Positions 1 to 8,539 of a DNA stretch of 64,000 nucleotides are shown here, piece after piece. Origin of the DNA: Luteipulveratus mongoliensis (GTDB lineage: Bacteria; Actinomycetota; Actinomycetes; Actinomycetales; Dermatophilaceae). Position 1 is the first letter of the stretch. Each line of letters opens with the position of its first letter. The position numbers and the translations under genes were made by a program. The notes under the pieces were generated by a model. The model saw nothing but the letters and a program-made list of their open reading frames with translations, searched no databases and had not been told where the DNA came from. The stretch spans positions 3,968,001-4,032,000 of the forward strand of contig NZ_CP011112.1 of the NCBI RefSeq assembly GCF_001190945.1, read 5' to 3'.

Positions 1-700
1 CGGCGTACGACGTCCCGGCCCAGCCCAGCATCGGCAGGTCGTTGGGCATGTCACCGAACGCCCAGACGTCGTCGGGGCCGAATCCCCGCTCAGCACACCA
101 TCGTTCGAGGGCGATGGCCTTGCTGACGCCCAGCGGACTGATCTCGGCCAGCCCTTCGGCACCCGAGAAGGCGATCACGGCGCGCTCGCCCACCACCTCG
201 GCGACAGCCTCCAGGAACGCCTGCTCGTCCATCGACGGATGACGACCGAGCAGCTTGCCCACGGTGATGTCCGCCGGCAGGTCTTCCATCGTGTCGACCA
301 GCAGGTCGGCCGGTTTGCAGTCCGGGAGGTATTCGGGATAGGCCCGCTCGGCATGGCTGCCATCAGCACACTCGGCGGCAAAACCTATGCCTGGCAACGC
401 TTTTCGCAGGTCAAGGAGCAACTCGGCCATGATCGTACGATCGAACCCGAGCGTGTGCTGCACGCGACGGGAGTGCACGTCGTAGACGAACGCTCCGTTG
501 CCGCACAGCACGATGCCGTGCCCGCCGACGTCGGCAGCCAGCGCGTCCAGCCAGCGCGGCGGACGAGCGGTGACGAACACCGTCTCGACGCCGAGCAAGG
601 TGACCGCTTGGAGGGCGGCACGCGTACGCGCACTCACCACACCGGACGGATCGAGCAGGGTGCCATCGAGATCGCTGGCGATGACCCTGGGCCGCAACAT
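1..700 (-). CDS. HAD-superfamily (Cof-type) hydrolase, 3' end beyond the window
   Basis: Predicted cytoplasmic phosphatase of the HAD superfamily, probably acting on a small phosphorylated metabolite; the substrate cannot be read from the sequence. The protein starts MLRPRVIASDLDGT, which is HAD motif I with nucleophile D10 and acid/base D12. Near the truncated end it has FGDMPNDLPML, the GDxxND motif IV of Cof-type enzymes, so probably only a few tens of residues are missing. The ATG directly abuts the ilvE stop codon with no gap, so it is probably translated from the ilvE transcript. About 233 residues are visible. Confidence 0.88.
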   Translation of the reverse strand, partial: MLRPRVIASDLDGTLLDPSGVVSARTRAALQAVTLLGVETVFVTARPPRWLDALAADVGGHGIVLCGNGAFVYDVHSRRVQHTLGFDRTIMAELLLDLRKALPGIGFAAECADGSHAERAYPEYLPDCKPADLLVDTMEDLPADITVGKLLGRHPSMDEQAFLEAVAEVVGERAVIAFSGAEGLAEISPLGVSKAIALERWCAERGFGPDDVWAFGDMPNDLPMLGWAGTSYA

Positions 701-1807
701 TCAGACCAGACGGGTCAGCCAGCCGCGGGTGTCCTCGGCGCGGCCGGTCTGGATGTCGAGCAGGGACTCCCGGATCTTGGTGGCGACCTCGCCGCCCTCG
801 CCCTCGGGCCCGGTGCGAACCTCACCGTCCGTCCACACGAGCCGACCGACCGGCGTGACGACGGCGGCCGTCCCGCAGGCGAACGCCTCGGTGATCTCGC
901 CGGACTCGGCGCCAGTTCGCCACTCCTCCAACGAGATTCGCCGCTCCTCGGGCGTCAGGTCGAGCTCCTTGGCCAGCTCGAGGATCGAGGAGCGGGTCAC
1001 GCCCTCGAGGATCGAACCGGTCAGCTCCGGAGTGACGATCCGCCCGTCCTTGTAGACCAGGAAGACGTTCATGCCACCGAGCTCCTCGATGTACTTCTGC
1101 TCCACCGAGTCCAGGAAGACGCTTTGGTCGCAACCGTGCTCGCCGGCCTCGATCTGCGCCGCCAGGCTCGCCGCGTAGTTGCCGCCGCACTTGGCCGCAC
1201 CCGTGCCGCCGATCCCGGCGCGCGAGTAGTGCTCGGAGATCCACAGGGACACAGGCTTGAGGCCGCCGGAGAAGTACGACCCCGCTGGCGAGGCGATGAG
1301 GCAGTAGGTGACCTCCGCTGCCGGGCGCACACCGAGGAACGCCTCGGACGCGAACATGAACGGCCGCAGGTAAAGGCTGGCCTCTCCGGTCGTGGAGTCC
1401 GGCACCCAGTCGAGATCGGTCTTGACCAGTGCGCGGAGCGACTCCAGGAAGTCCTCCTCCTCCATCGCCGGCAGCGCGAGGCGATGTGCGGAGCGGGCGA
1501 AGCGCGCCGCGTTGGCCTCCGGTCGGAAGGTCCAGACCGAGCCATCCGCGTGCTTGTAAGCCTTCATGCCTTCGAAGATCTCCTGCGCGTAGTGCAGGAC
1601 GGCGGCCGACGGCTCGAGCTGCAGCGGACCGTACGCCGTGATGCGCGCGTCTCCCCAGCCCTCACCCTTGCGCCAGACGGCCAGCGCCATGTGGTCGCTG
1701 AACTTCTGGCCGAACCCCGGGTTGGCGAGGATGACGTTGCGCTCGGCCTCGGCGAGCCGGTCCGGCCGCTCGGTGACCTCGAACGCCAAGGACGGGGACT
1801 GCGACAT
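701..1807 (-). CDS. ilvE: Branched-chain amino acid aminotransferase
   Basis: PLP enzyme that transaminates 2-keto acids to leucine, isoleucine and valine, the last step of BCAA synthesis. It has 368 residues, typical of actinobacterial IlvE. The PLP lysine is K206 in GTGAAKCGGNYAASL, and the family motifs YAQEIFEGMKAY and EELGGMNVF are present. The start is set by a strong Shine-Dalgarno (AGGAGGAG) about 4 nt before the ATG. A 7-bp hairpin (1835-1852) lies in the 5' leader, but no T-tract or leader peptide follows it. It lies downstream of leuB on the same strand, separated by 162 bp. Confidence 0.96.
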   Translation of the reverse strand: MSQSPSLAFEVTERPDRLAEAERNVILANPGFGQKFSDHMALAVWRKGEGWGDARITAYGPLQLEPSAAVLHYAQEIFEGMKAYKHADGSVWTFRPEANAARFARSAHRLALPAMEEEDFLESLRALVKTDLDWVPDSTTGEASLYLRPFMFASEAFLGVRPAAEVTYCLIASPAGSYFSGGLKPVSLWISEHYSRAGIGGTGAAKCGGNYAASLAAQIEAGEHGCDQSVFLDSVEQKYIEELGGMNVFLVYKDGRIVTPELTGSILEGVTRSSILELAKELDLTPEERRISLEEWRTGAESGEITEAFACGTAAVVTPVGRLVWTDGEVRTGPEGEGGEVATKIRESLLDIQTGRAEDTRGWLTRLV

Positions 1808-1969
1808 GACTCCTCCTGAGATACACCGGGACGGCCCGTCGGCGACGACGGGACCACGCGTTCAAGCGTACGGCCCACGCGGTGACGTCGATCACAAGCC
1901 CCGTCTCCCCTGCTGAGACCGGAGCGCGTGGGGTGTGGTTCGCCAGCGGGAAGGCCCGCGGCGACGGGG

Positions 1970-3034
1970 TCAGACCAGACGAGCGGCGATGGCGTCGCCG
2001 ATCTCGCTGGTCGACCGTACGGCGTTGCGGCGGTCGCTGAGATCACCGGCGACCGCGTGCTCGACCCGCGCAGCCTCCTCGTCGCGCCCCAGGTGCGACA
2101 GCAGGAGGGCGACGGACAGGATGGTCGCCGTCGGGTCGGCCTTGCCCTGGCCCGCGATGTCCGGAGCGGAACCGTGCACCGGCTCGAACATCGAGGGCGA
2201 TGCGCCCTCCGGGTTGATGTTGCCGGAGGCCGCGAGCCCGATGCCGCCGGTCACGGCGGCAGCGAGGTCGGTGATGATGTCGCCGAAGAGGTTGTCCGTG
2301 ACGATCACGTCGAAGCGACTCGGGTCCTGGACGAGATAGATCGTCGCGGCATCCACGTGCGCGTAGGCGGTCTCGACGTCGGGGAACTCCTCGCCGACCT
2401 CGTCCACGGTCCGGCGCCACAGGTGACCGGCGTGGCTGAGCACGTTGTGCTTGTGGACCAGAGTGAGGTGCTTGCGCTCGCGCGCCTGAGCACGGGCGAA
2501 CGCGTCACGGACGACGCGCTCGGCGCCGAAGCGGGTGTTGACGCTGACCTCGGTGGCGAGCTCCTGCGGAGTGCCGACACGCAGCGCGCCGCCGTTGCCG
2601 GTGTAGGGCCCCTCAGTGCCTTCGCGCACCACCACGAAGTCGATGCCCTTGGGAGCCACGCGGTCGACGGCCAGCGGCGTGATGACGCCCGGATAGAGCC
2701 GCGACGGGCGCAGGTTGACGTAGTGGTCCAGCTCGAACCGGATGCGCAGCAGCAGCTGACGCTCCAGGACACCGCTCGGGACACTGGGGTCACCGATTGC
2801 GCCGAGCAGGATCGCGTCGTGCCCTCGCAGCTCCCCGAGCACGGAGTCAGGCAGCGTCTCGCCGGTTTCGTGCCATCGGCGCGCGCCCAGGTCGTACTCG
2901 GTGCGGTTGACCTTGGCAGCAGAGACAGCCTCGAGAACCTTCAGGCCCTCGGCCACGACCTCCGGGCCGATGCCATCGCCCGCGATGACCGCCAGGTCGA
3001 TGCTGTTCGTCACGTCGCTGTCCTCTGTGCCCAT
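1970..3034 (-). CDS. leuB: 3-isopropylmalate dehydrogenase
   Basis: Oxidatively decarboxylates 3-isopropylmalate to 2-ketoisocaproate in leucine synthesis, using NAD and a divalent metal. The 354 residues include the N-terminal [10 protein letters not shown] motif, the substrate arginines in [22 protein letters not shown], and the metal/NAD region [13 protein letters not shown]. The frame stays open further upstream, but GGAGGAG lies 8 nt before the ATG at 3034, and the upstream codons do not look like LeuB. A GTG at 3013 is the alternative start. It stands alone, with a 127-bp upstream region that probably holds its promoter. Confidence 0.94.
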   Translation of the reverse strand: MGTEDSDVTNSIDLAVIAGDGIGPEVVAEGLKVLEAVSAAKVNRTEYDLGARRWHETGETLPDSVLGELRGHDAILLGAIGDPSVPSGVLERQLLLRIRFELDHYVNLRPSRLYPGVITPLAVDRVAPKGIDFVVVREGTEGPYTGNGGALRVGTPQELATEVSVNTRFGAERVVRDAFARAQARERKHLTLVHKHNVLSHAGHLWRRTVDEVGEEFPDVETAYAHVDAATIYLVQDPSRFDVIVTDNLFGDIITDLAAAVTGGIGLAASGNINPEGASPSMFEPVHGSAPDIAGQGKADPTATILSVALLLSHLGRDEEAARVEHAVAGDLSDRRNAVRSTSEIGDAIAARLV

Positions 3035-3161
3035 GGCCGCGTCTCCTCCCCCAGTCGACATCGCAGGCTCCCTCGAGTCGGCATCGTCGTCACGCATGCC
3101 GCCAACAGTAAGTAGCCGTCTTGCATCTTGGTACGTCGATCTCGAAATACGGACAACAATC

Positions 3162-4106
3162 TCACGGCACGAGCAGGAGCTTCCCCGTGGTTCGTCGACC
3201 CTCGAGGTCGGCGTACGCGCTCGCCGCGTCGCGCAGCGGGTAGCGGCCACCGATCTCCAGCGAGAGCTCGCCGGCACTGATGGCGCCAAGCACCTCACCG
3301 GCACGGTGCAGGAGATCTTCCCGTGTCTCGATGTAATGCGCCAGGGTCGGACGCGTCACATAGAGCGAGCCGCCCGAGTTGAGCCGCTGAAGGTCGAAGG
3401 GCGGGACCTGGCCGCTTGCTCCCCCGAACAGGACGAGCATGCCGCGACGGCGCAACGACGCCAGGGAGGCCTCGAAGGTCGCCTTGCCGACACCGTCGTA
3501 CGCGACCTGAACACCGTTGCCACCATTGGCTTCTCGGACCTTCTCCGCGAGATCTCCCGACTGGGTGTAGTCGATGGCCCCACGGGCTCCGAGGCGCTGA
3601 GCGATCTCGAGCTTGTCGGCGGTGCCCGCGGTGGCGATGACCTCGCCGCCCTTGCGGGTGATCATCTGCACCAGGAGCTGGCCGACTCCTCCAGCGGCGG
3701 CGTGCACGAGCGCGACGTCACCGGGCTTGATCTCGTAGGTCGTGTTGACGAGGTAGTGCGCGGTCATCCCCTGCAGCATCGCGGCGGCTGCCACATCGAG
3801 ATCCACACCGTCCGGCACTGGCACGAGCGCATCGCGCGGCACGTTGATCACGCCCGCGGCGCTGCCGAGTCGCTGCGCCCAGGCGACCCGCTCCCCCGTA
3901 CCGACAACCTCGCCGGCGCCTTCGGAGCACGTCGTGAACGGTCGTGGGACGGGATACACACCCTGCCGTTGGTAGACGTCGATGAAGTTGACGCCGACCG
4001 CACCGACCCGGACCTGGACCTCGTCCGGCCCCGGATCGGGGACCTGCACCTGCTGCAGCTCCATCACATCGGGCGCGGTCACGACGAGTGCCTCAGTAGT
4101 GGTCAT
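3162..4106 (-). CDS. NADPH:quinone reductase, zinc-independent MDR family
   Basis: Medium-chain dehydrogenase/reductase of the quinone oxidoreductase type, predicted to reduce quinones with NADPH in the cytosol. The 314 residues show the GroES-like N-terminal half ([16 protein letters not shown] is the QOR signature) and the nucleotide-binding [12 protein letters not shown]. No structural-zinc cysteines are seen, as expected for QOR. The ATG at 4106 gives the normal N-terminus ([13 protein letters not shown]); a weak purine-rich stretch precedes it. It is a single gene between leuB and the micro-ORF region. Confidence 0.9.
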   Translation of the reverse strand: MTTTEALVVTAPDVMELQQVQVPDPGPDEVQVRVGAVGVNFIDVYQRQGVYPVPRPFTTCSEGAGEVVGTGERVAWAQRLGSAAGVINVPRDALVPVPDGVDLDVAAAAMLQGMTAHYLVNTTYEIKPGDVALVHAAAGGVGQLLVQMITRKGGEVIATAGTADKLEIAQRLGARGAIDYTQSGDLAEKVREANGGNGVQVAYDGVGKATFEASLASLRRRGMLVLFGGASGQVPPFDLQRLNSGGSLYVTRPTLAHYIETREDLLHRAGEVLGAISAGELSLEIGGRYPLRDAASAYADLEGRRTTGKLLLVP

Positions 4107-4179
4107 GTCAGCCCCAACTCTCGATGAGTCCCAGATCATTCCGTGCGTGCCGGGGCCGATGCGCACCCGGACATGGTGG

Positions 4180-4212
4180 AGCCCCTGGTCGTTGTCCGGA
4201 CGACCAGGGGCT
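4180..4212 (-). terminator. Perfect 13-bp hairpin downstream of the micro-ORFs
   Basis: AGCCCCTGGTCGT and its exact reverse complement flank a 7-nt loop (4193-4199). The hairpin lies 31 nt after the stop of the small ORF at 4243-4305 and ahead of the quinone reductase gene, so it most simply ends the micro-ORF transcript. There is no clear T-tract, as is common in GC-rich actinobacteria. Confidence 0.65.
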
Positions 4213-4242
4213 TCTATCCCCAATGTGACGCTGCGCGGGAGA

Positions 4243-4305
4243 TCAGTCGCGCAGGTCCAAGGACTCTTGAAGGGCGCGGCGTGCTTCCATCTCTTCTTCA
4301 GTCAT
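4243..4305 (-). CDS. Candidate micro-ORF 2 (20 aa, acidic/basic helix)
   Basis: Possible 20-residue protein beginning MTEEEMEARR and ending SLDLRD. Support is a good Shine-Dalgarno (AAGGA, 9 nt before the ATG at 4305) and a perfect hairpin terminator just after the stop. A second in-frame ATG at 4311 is too close to the SD to be preferred. The residues would form one amphipathic helix with no signal peptide or membrane segment. I do not recognise the product. It could be a real small protein, a regulatory leader, or the remnant of a longer gene. Confidence 0.38.
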   Translation of the reverse strand: MTEEEMEARRALQESLDLRD

Positions 4306-4392
4306 GATCATCAGTCCTTCGCGGTTCTCATCTCGTGACCCCGGGGGTGCGTGGGGTGGAGCAGGTCTGTAGTCAGCGGCAACGCGGGATCT

Positions 4393-4428
4393 CCGCGGTG
4401 AGCAGCTGACTAGAGAGACTCACCGCGG
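4393..4428 (-). promoter_or_regulatory. 10-bp hairpin overlapping the end of micro-ORF 1
   Basis: CCGCGGTGAG pairs perfectly with CTCACCGCGG across a 16-nt loop. One arm (4419-4428) lies inside the last codons of micro-ORF 1 and its stop falls in the loop, so a ribosome on the ORF would mask one arm. That geometry is typical of leader-peptide attenuation or translation-coupled folding. No T-run follows, so it would not be a classical intrinsic terminator. Confidence 0.5.
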
Positions 4429-4457
4429 CGTCGAAGGATGTGGATCAGCCGCGTCAT
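4410..4457 (-). CDS. Candidate leaderless leader peptide (micro-ORF 1, 15 aa)
   Basis: Possible peptide MTRLIHILRRRGESL. A TACTCT -10 box (4464-4469) ends 6 nt before the ATG, so transcription could start on the start codon. This is the same arrangement as the ilvB leader peptide at 13412-13450, whose peptide has a similar plan (MTRILVL...RR). The Leu/Ile/His-rich centre could be the sensing codons. What it would control is unclear: the only thing downstream before a terminator is micro-ORF 2. It is divergent from the BTAD regulator. Confidence 0.38.
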   Translation of the reverse strand: MTRLIHILRRRGESL

Positions 4458-4571
4458 AACTCGAGAGTAGGACGGGGTGTCCACGTCGCGATACCGCCAT
4501 CTCAGATGCCGGTCCGGGGCCGCAGCGCTATCCCCAGTGCGGGTGTCAGGTCCGCTGACTAACCTGTTCCA

Positions 4572-7500
4572 GTGACCACGACGCTGACGCTGCTCTCGCA
4601 GGTCGGCTACCGCAGCACCGAGATCGCCAGCCCTCAGCTGCGCCAGCTTCTCGCGCTGCTGGCCCAGGACCTGCGGACCGGCGCGAGCACGACCCGGCTG
4701 GTCGACGGCCTGTGGCCGGACGACCGGCCGGCCAAGCCCACCAAAGCCCTCCAGGTGCTGGTCTCGCGCGCTCGCTCCGTGCTCGGCCACGAGACGATCG
4801 TCAGCACCCCGACCGGCTACCGGCTCGATCTCGCTCTCGACGAGGTGGATGTCACCGCCGTCGAGCTGAGCGCCAACGCCGGGGTCCGGGCCGCGCGCGA
4901 GGGTGACCACGACCTGGCTCTCAAGCACGCCGAGGCCGGCCTCGCCCTCTGGAACGGATCGCCTGCCGGACTGCAGGACGCCACCGGGCCGCTGGGAGCG
5001 CTGCGAGCCGAGCGTTCTCAGACCTACGCCTCGCTGTGCCGCCTCCAGGCGCTGTCGCTGGCGCGGCTGTCTCGTTTCGAGGAGGCGCTGCCCGCGCTTC
5101 GCGAGCTGAGCGAGGAGCACTCTCGTGACGAAGAGCTCCTCCAGGAGCTGCTCCACGCCGAGGCCGCGACGACCGGCCCGGCCGCGGCCCTCGAGCGCTA
5201 CGAGTCGTACCGGCGTCGGCTGCGCGACGACCTAGGCACCGATCCGGGATCGGCCCTGCAGGCCGTCCAGCGGGAGCTGCTCAACGGCGAGGCGCCGACC
5301 GTCCGGGCCGGCATCCCGCACGAACCCAACGCCCTGCTCGGCCGGGACGACGACCTCGACGCCGTCGCCGCCCTCGTCCGATCCTCGCGAGTGACCTCGA
5401 TCGTCGGCCCCGGCGGTCTCGGCAAGACGCGCCTCGCCAACGTGGTGAGCCGTCGGGCGCAGCAGCGAGTGGTGCACCTGGTCGGACTGGCTGGTGTGTC
5501 CACCGACGAGGGTGTGCTGGCCGAGGTCGCCTCCGTGCTCGGCGTACGCGATGCGCGGGTACGCCCTGGAACCGCGCGGCTGACCGCACCGCGCGACGTA
5601 CTCACCGGCATCGTCGAGGCGCTCGGCCCCACTCCTTCGCTGCTCGTGCTGGACAACTGCGAGCACGTCGTCCAAGGCGTGGCCGACGTGGTTCGTGCCC
5701 TCGTGTCCATGTCGCCTGACGTCCGTGTCCTGACGACGAGCCGGGCGCCGCTCGGCCTGAGCTCGGAGTCGGTCTACCTCCTGCCCGAGCTCGACCTACG
5801 CACCTCGGTCGAGCTGTTCGGGCAGCGCGCTCGTGCGGCACGCCCCGATGTCGACCTCCCTGCCGAGACCGTGGAGCGACTCTGTCGCGCCCTGGACGGT
5901 CTGCCGCTCGCGGTCGAGCTTGCAGCTGCCCGCACCAGGGTCATGTCAGTGGCGCAGATCGAGCAGCGCCTGACCGACCGGTTCGCACTGCTGCGGGGCG
6001 GGGCCCGCGATGCGCCCGCCCGCCACCAGACCCTGCTGGCGGTCATCGACTGGAGCTGGAACCTCCTGCACGACGACGAGCAGTCGGCGCTGGCCGCGCT
6101 CTCGATCTTCCCTGACGGATTCACCCTCGATGCTGCCGACGCAGTGCTGGGCATCGACTCGATGCTCGTGCTCGAGCAGCTCATCGCGCAGTCGTTGCTC
6201 AAGATCGTCGAGTCGGCGGCCGGCAGTAGGTTCCGGATGCTGGAGACGGTGCGGGAGTTCGGTGCCATTCAGCTCACATCGACCGGTCGCTCCACAGCTG
6301 TACGCGCGGACTTCCTGAGCTGGGCTCGCGAGGTCGGACGTCGACACTCGCCCATCCTGGTCGGCCCGGCGCCGTACGCCTCACTCGACCTGCTCCGCAC
6401 GGAGCAGGACAACCTCGTCGCCGCCATGCGGCTGGCCACGGAGGATGAAGACGCCCGGACCGTGGCCGCCGTCTTCGCGGCGCTCGGCACGATGTGGACG
6501 ATGGAGTCGACCCATACCCGCGCCGTGAGCTTCGCCGCGCCCGTCGCCTCAGTGCTTTCCCATGCGAGCGTGGCGCGCGAGGATCTGGAGATCACCCGCA
6601 CGGCACTGGTGATGGCTGCAAGCAACGCGATCATGCTGGCCGACCACACGGCCGCCCGCGTCTTCGTCGTGCTGGGTCGCTTGCCGGCCCCCGACTCCAT
6701 CACACAGATCTCGATCATGGCCGACCTGCTGCTCCAGATCCGTGAGCTCTCGCAGGTCGACTCACCCCTGCTGCGCACCCTGACCCGCGACGAGAACCCG
6801 CTCGTGGCGTGCACCGCAGCCGGGATCGCCACCCAGACATGGGAGAACGAAGGCCTCGTCGAGGACGCCTTGCAGGCCGCGCGCATCATGGTGCTGCGGC
6901 TGGCCGACGACACCAGCCCCTGGTTCCGCGCGGTCGCCCACGCACGGGTCGGCGAGCTCAGCCTGCACCTCGGCCGACCCGACGAGTGCGAGACCGAGAT
7001 GCGCAAGGCGATCCCGGTGCTCGAGCGCATCGGCGCCTGGACCGACGTGATGCAGGCCCGGTGGACCCTCGTGCTCGCGCGGCTGCAGGTCGGCGACGTC
7101 GAGGGCGCGGAGGAGTGGCTGGAGCGGGCGAGCGAGCATTCTGGCGAGGACCCGTTCGGCATGCGCATGCTCGACATCGGGGTGCGCGCCGAGATCGAGC
7201 TCGTGAAGGGCAATCTCGACGACGGGCTACGGACGTGGCGACGGGCCGTGGACCGCGTCCAGAGCATCATGAACGGCTTCTTCCAGACCGACCCGCCCGG
7301 ACTGGAGCCGTGGACGATGTCGACCGAAGCCGTCGCTCTCGCCGCGCACGCCCGGTCGGGCCGGCTCGAGCTGGTCCCCGACCTCGCGGACCGGCTCAGC
7401 AGCAAGCTGCGAACCGTCCTCGCGGTGCCCGACGACAAGCGCCGCAACTTCGTCTTCCTCGACTACCCCGTCGCCGGTTCCGGGCTGCTCGCCCTGGGTC

Positions 7501-7736
7501 TGGTGGCGCTGCGGCCCGGCGCCTCGACGGCAGACTCCGCGACCGGCGCCCGGCTGGTCGCTCTCGCCGAGGCGTTCTCCTACCCGCGGGCGCACCCGTC
7601 GATGAAGCGCGAGACCAACCGCGCCGTGGCTCTCGAACGCAACAAACCGGCGTACGACGAGGCAGTCTCGTCGTACGCCGGTTTGAGTCGCGCAGACCTC
7701 GTCACCGAGGCGCTGCGACTGCTGGATCAGATCTGA
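4572..7736 (+). CDS. SARP/AfsR-type transcriptional regulator (BTAD + NB-ARC + helical repeats)
   Basis: Large cytoplasmic regulator of 1054 residues. Residues 1-90 are an OmpR-like winged helix, 90-240 a bacterial transcriptional activation domain, then an NB-ARC ATPase with P-loop GPGGLGKT (279-286) and Walker B LLVLDNCEH (357-365), then TPR-like helices to the end. Such proteins usually activate nearby exporter or secondary-metabolite genes by binding 11-bp-spaced direct repeats. A convergent DrrAB-like exporter follows directly, and its promoter carries such repeats. The GTG start has no SD but follows a TAACCT -10 box by 6 nt, so it may be leaderless. The last 10 bp overlap the exporter permease gene. 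Confidence 0.9.
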   Translation: MTTTLTLLSQVGYRSTEIASPQLRQLLALLAQDLRTGASTTRLVDGLWPDDRPAKPTKALQVLVSRARSVLGHETIVSTPTGYRLDLALDEVDVTAVELSANAGVRAAREGDHDLALKHAEAGLALWNGSPAGLQDATGPLGALRAERSQTYASLCRLQALSLARLSRFEEALPALRELSEEHSRDEELLQELLHAEAATTGPAAALERYESYRRRLRDDLGTDPGSALQAVQRELLNGEAPTVRAGIPHEPNALLGRDDDLDAVAALVRSSRVTSIVGPGGLGKTRLANVVSRRAQQRVVHLVGLAGVSTDEGVLAEVASVLGVRDARVRPGTARLTAPRDVLTGIVEALGPTPSLLVLDNCEHVVQGVADVVRALVSMSPDVRVLTTSRAPLGLSSESVYLLPELDLRTSVELFGQRARAARPDVDLPAETVERLCRALDGLPLAVELAAARTRVMSVAQIEQRLTDRFALLRGGARDAPARHQTLLAVIDWSWNLLHDDEQSALAALSIFPDGFTLDAADAVLGIDSMLVLEQLIAQSLLKIVESAAGSRFRMLETVREFGAIQLTSTGRSTAVRADFLSWAREVGRRHSPILVGPAPYASLDLLRTEQDNLVAAMRLATEDEDARTVAAVFAALGTMWTMESTHTRAVSFAAPVASVLSHASVAREDLEITRTALVMAASNAIMLADHTAARVFVVLGRLPAPDSITQISIMADLLLQIRELSQVDSPLLRTLTRDENPLVACTAAGIATQTWENEGLVEDALQAARIMVLRLADDTSPWFRAVAHARVGELSLHLGRPDECETEMRKAIPVLERIGAWTDVMQARWTLVLARLQVGDVEGAEEWLERASEHSGEDPFGMRMLDIGVRAEIELVKGNLDDGLRTWRRAVDRVQSIMNGFFQTDPPGLEPWTMSTEAVALAAHARSGRLELVPDLADRLSSKLRTVLAVPDDKRRNFVFLDYPVAGSGLLALGLVALRPGASTADSATGARLVALAEAFSYPRAHPSMKRETNRAVALERNKPAYDEAVSSYAGLSRADLVTEALRLLDQI
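7644..7684 (-). terminator. Perfect 18-bp hairpin inside the BTAD gene, probable exporter-operon terminator
   Basis: AAACCGGCGTACGACGAG pairs perfectly with its reverse complement across a 5-nt loop (7662-7666). It lies within the 3' coding end of the BTAD regulator but 43 nt downstream of the stop of the convergent permease gene. On the minus strand the stem ends in GGTTTGTTG, a short T-rich tail. Its best reading is a terminator for the minus-strand exporter operon that the regulator's codons have accommodated. Confidence 0.7.
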
Positions 7737-8539
7737 CGGCGGTAGCCCTTCACCGCGAGCGGCATGAAGATGGCAACGACCGCGAGGCAGGCCACGATCG
7801 CCCAGCCGACCTGACCGGTGACCTGACCGTCGTTCATGAGGTCGCGCAGCGCGGTCACCACGTGGGACACCGGGTTGACGTTGACGAACGACTCCAGCCA
7901 GTTCGGCAGCGACGACGACGGCACGAACGCGTTGGACAGGAACGTCAGCGGGAACATCAGCATCAGCGAGACACCCTGCAGACCCTGTGCCGACTTCATG
8001 ACCGTGGCGAGCGCAGTGAAGACCCACGCCAGCGCCCAGGCGGTGAACACGATCAGCAGCGTGGCGCCGACGACACCGAGCGGGTCCGGGCGGTAGCCCA
8101 TCGCGATGCCGACCGCGAGCGTCATGACCGTCGCGACGAAGTAGCGCACGATGTCGGCGATCGCCGGCCCGGCAAGGGGGGCGACCCGTGACATCGGTAG
8201 CGATTTGAATCTGTCGAAGACGCCCTTCTCCATGTCTTCGCGCAAGGTCACGCCGGTGCCCATGCAGGTGGTCAGAGCGGTCTGCGCGAGCAGACCGGGG
8301 ATGAGGAGCGGGAGGTACTTGCTCACATCACCTGCGACTGCGCCACCGAAGATGTAGCCGAACATCGGTGTGAACAAAAGAGGTTGGATCGTCACGTCGA
8401 AGAACTGCTCCGGGTTGCGGCGCATCTTCTGCAGAGCACGACCGGCCATCAGCCAGCTCTGCCGGATCGTCTCGATCAGACTGACACGTGATTTCAGCTG
8501 GGGCAGGGTGGCCCCACGGGTTGCGGTGAGCGTCGTCAT
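7727..8539 (-). CDS. ABC-2 type exporter permease (DrrB-like)
   Basis: Inner-membrane permease of 270 residues from the daunorubicin-resistance-type exporter family. It has about six hydrophobic segments, beginning near residue 50 (LLFTPMFGYIFGGAV), and the ABC-2 region MSRVAPLAGPAIADIVRYF around the middle. The start overlaps the stop of the ATPase gene (ATGA), so the two are translationally coupled and form one pump. The substrate is unknown; drug or secondary-metabolite export is the family role. Its 3' end overlaps the convergent regulator gene by 10 bp. Confidence 0.92.
   Translation of the reverse strand: MTTLTATRGATLPQLKSRVSLIETIRQSWLMAGRALQKMRRNPEQFFDVTIQPLLFTPMFGYIFGGAVAGDVSKYLPLLIPGLLAQTALTTCMGTGVTLREDMEKGVFDRFKSLPMSRVAPLAGPAIADIVRYFVATVMTLAVGIAMGYRPDPLGVVGATLLIVFTAWALAWVFTALATVMKSAQGLQGVSLMLMFPLTFLSNAFVPSSSLPNWLESFVNVNPVSHVVTALRDLMNDGQVTGQVGWAIVACLAVVAIFMPLAVKGYRRQI

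Noticed and set aside
239-1819. Long plus-strand open frame (526 codons) opposite ilvE and the HAD gene
   Set aside because: Arg/Gly/Asp/Leu-rich composition without domains; it mirrors the codon bias of the genuine minus-strand genes.
1835-1852. 7-bp hairpin in the ilvE leader as an attenuator
   Set aside because: No T-tract and no leader peptide with branched-chain codons was found.
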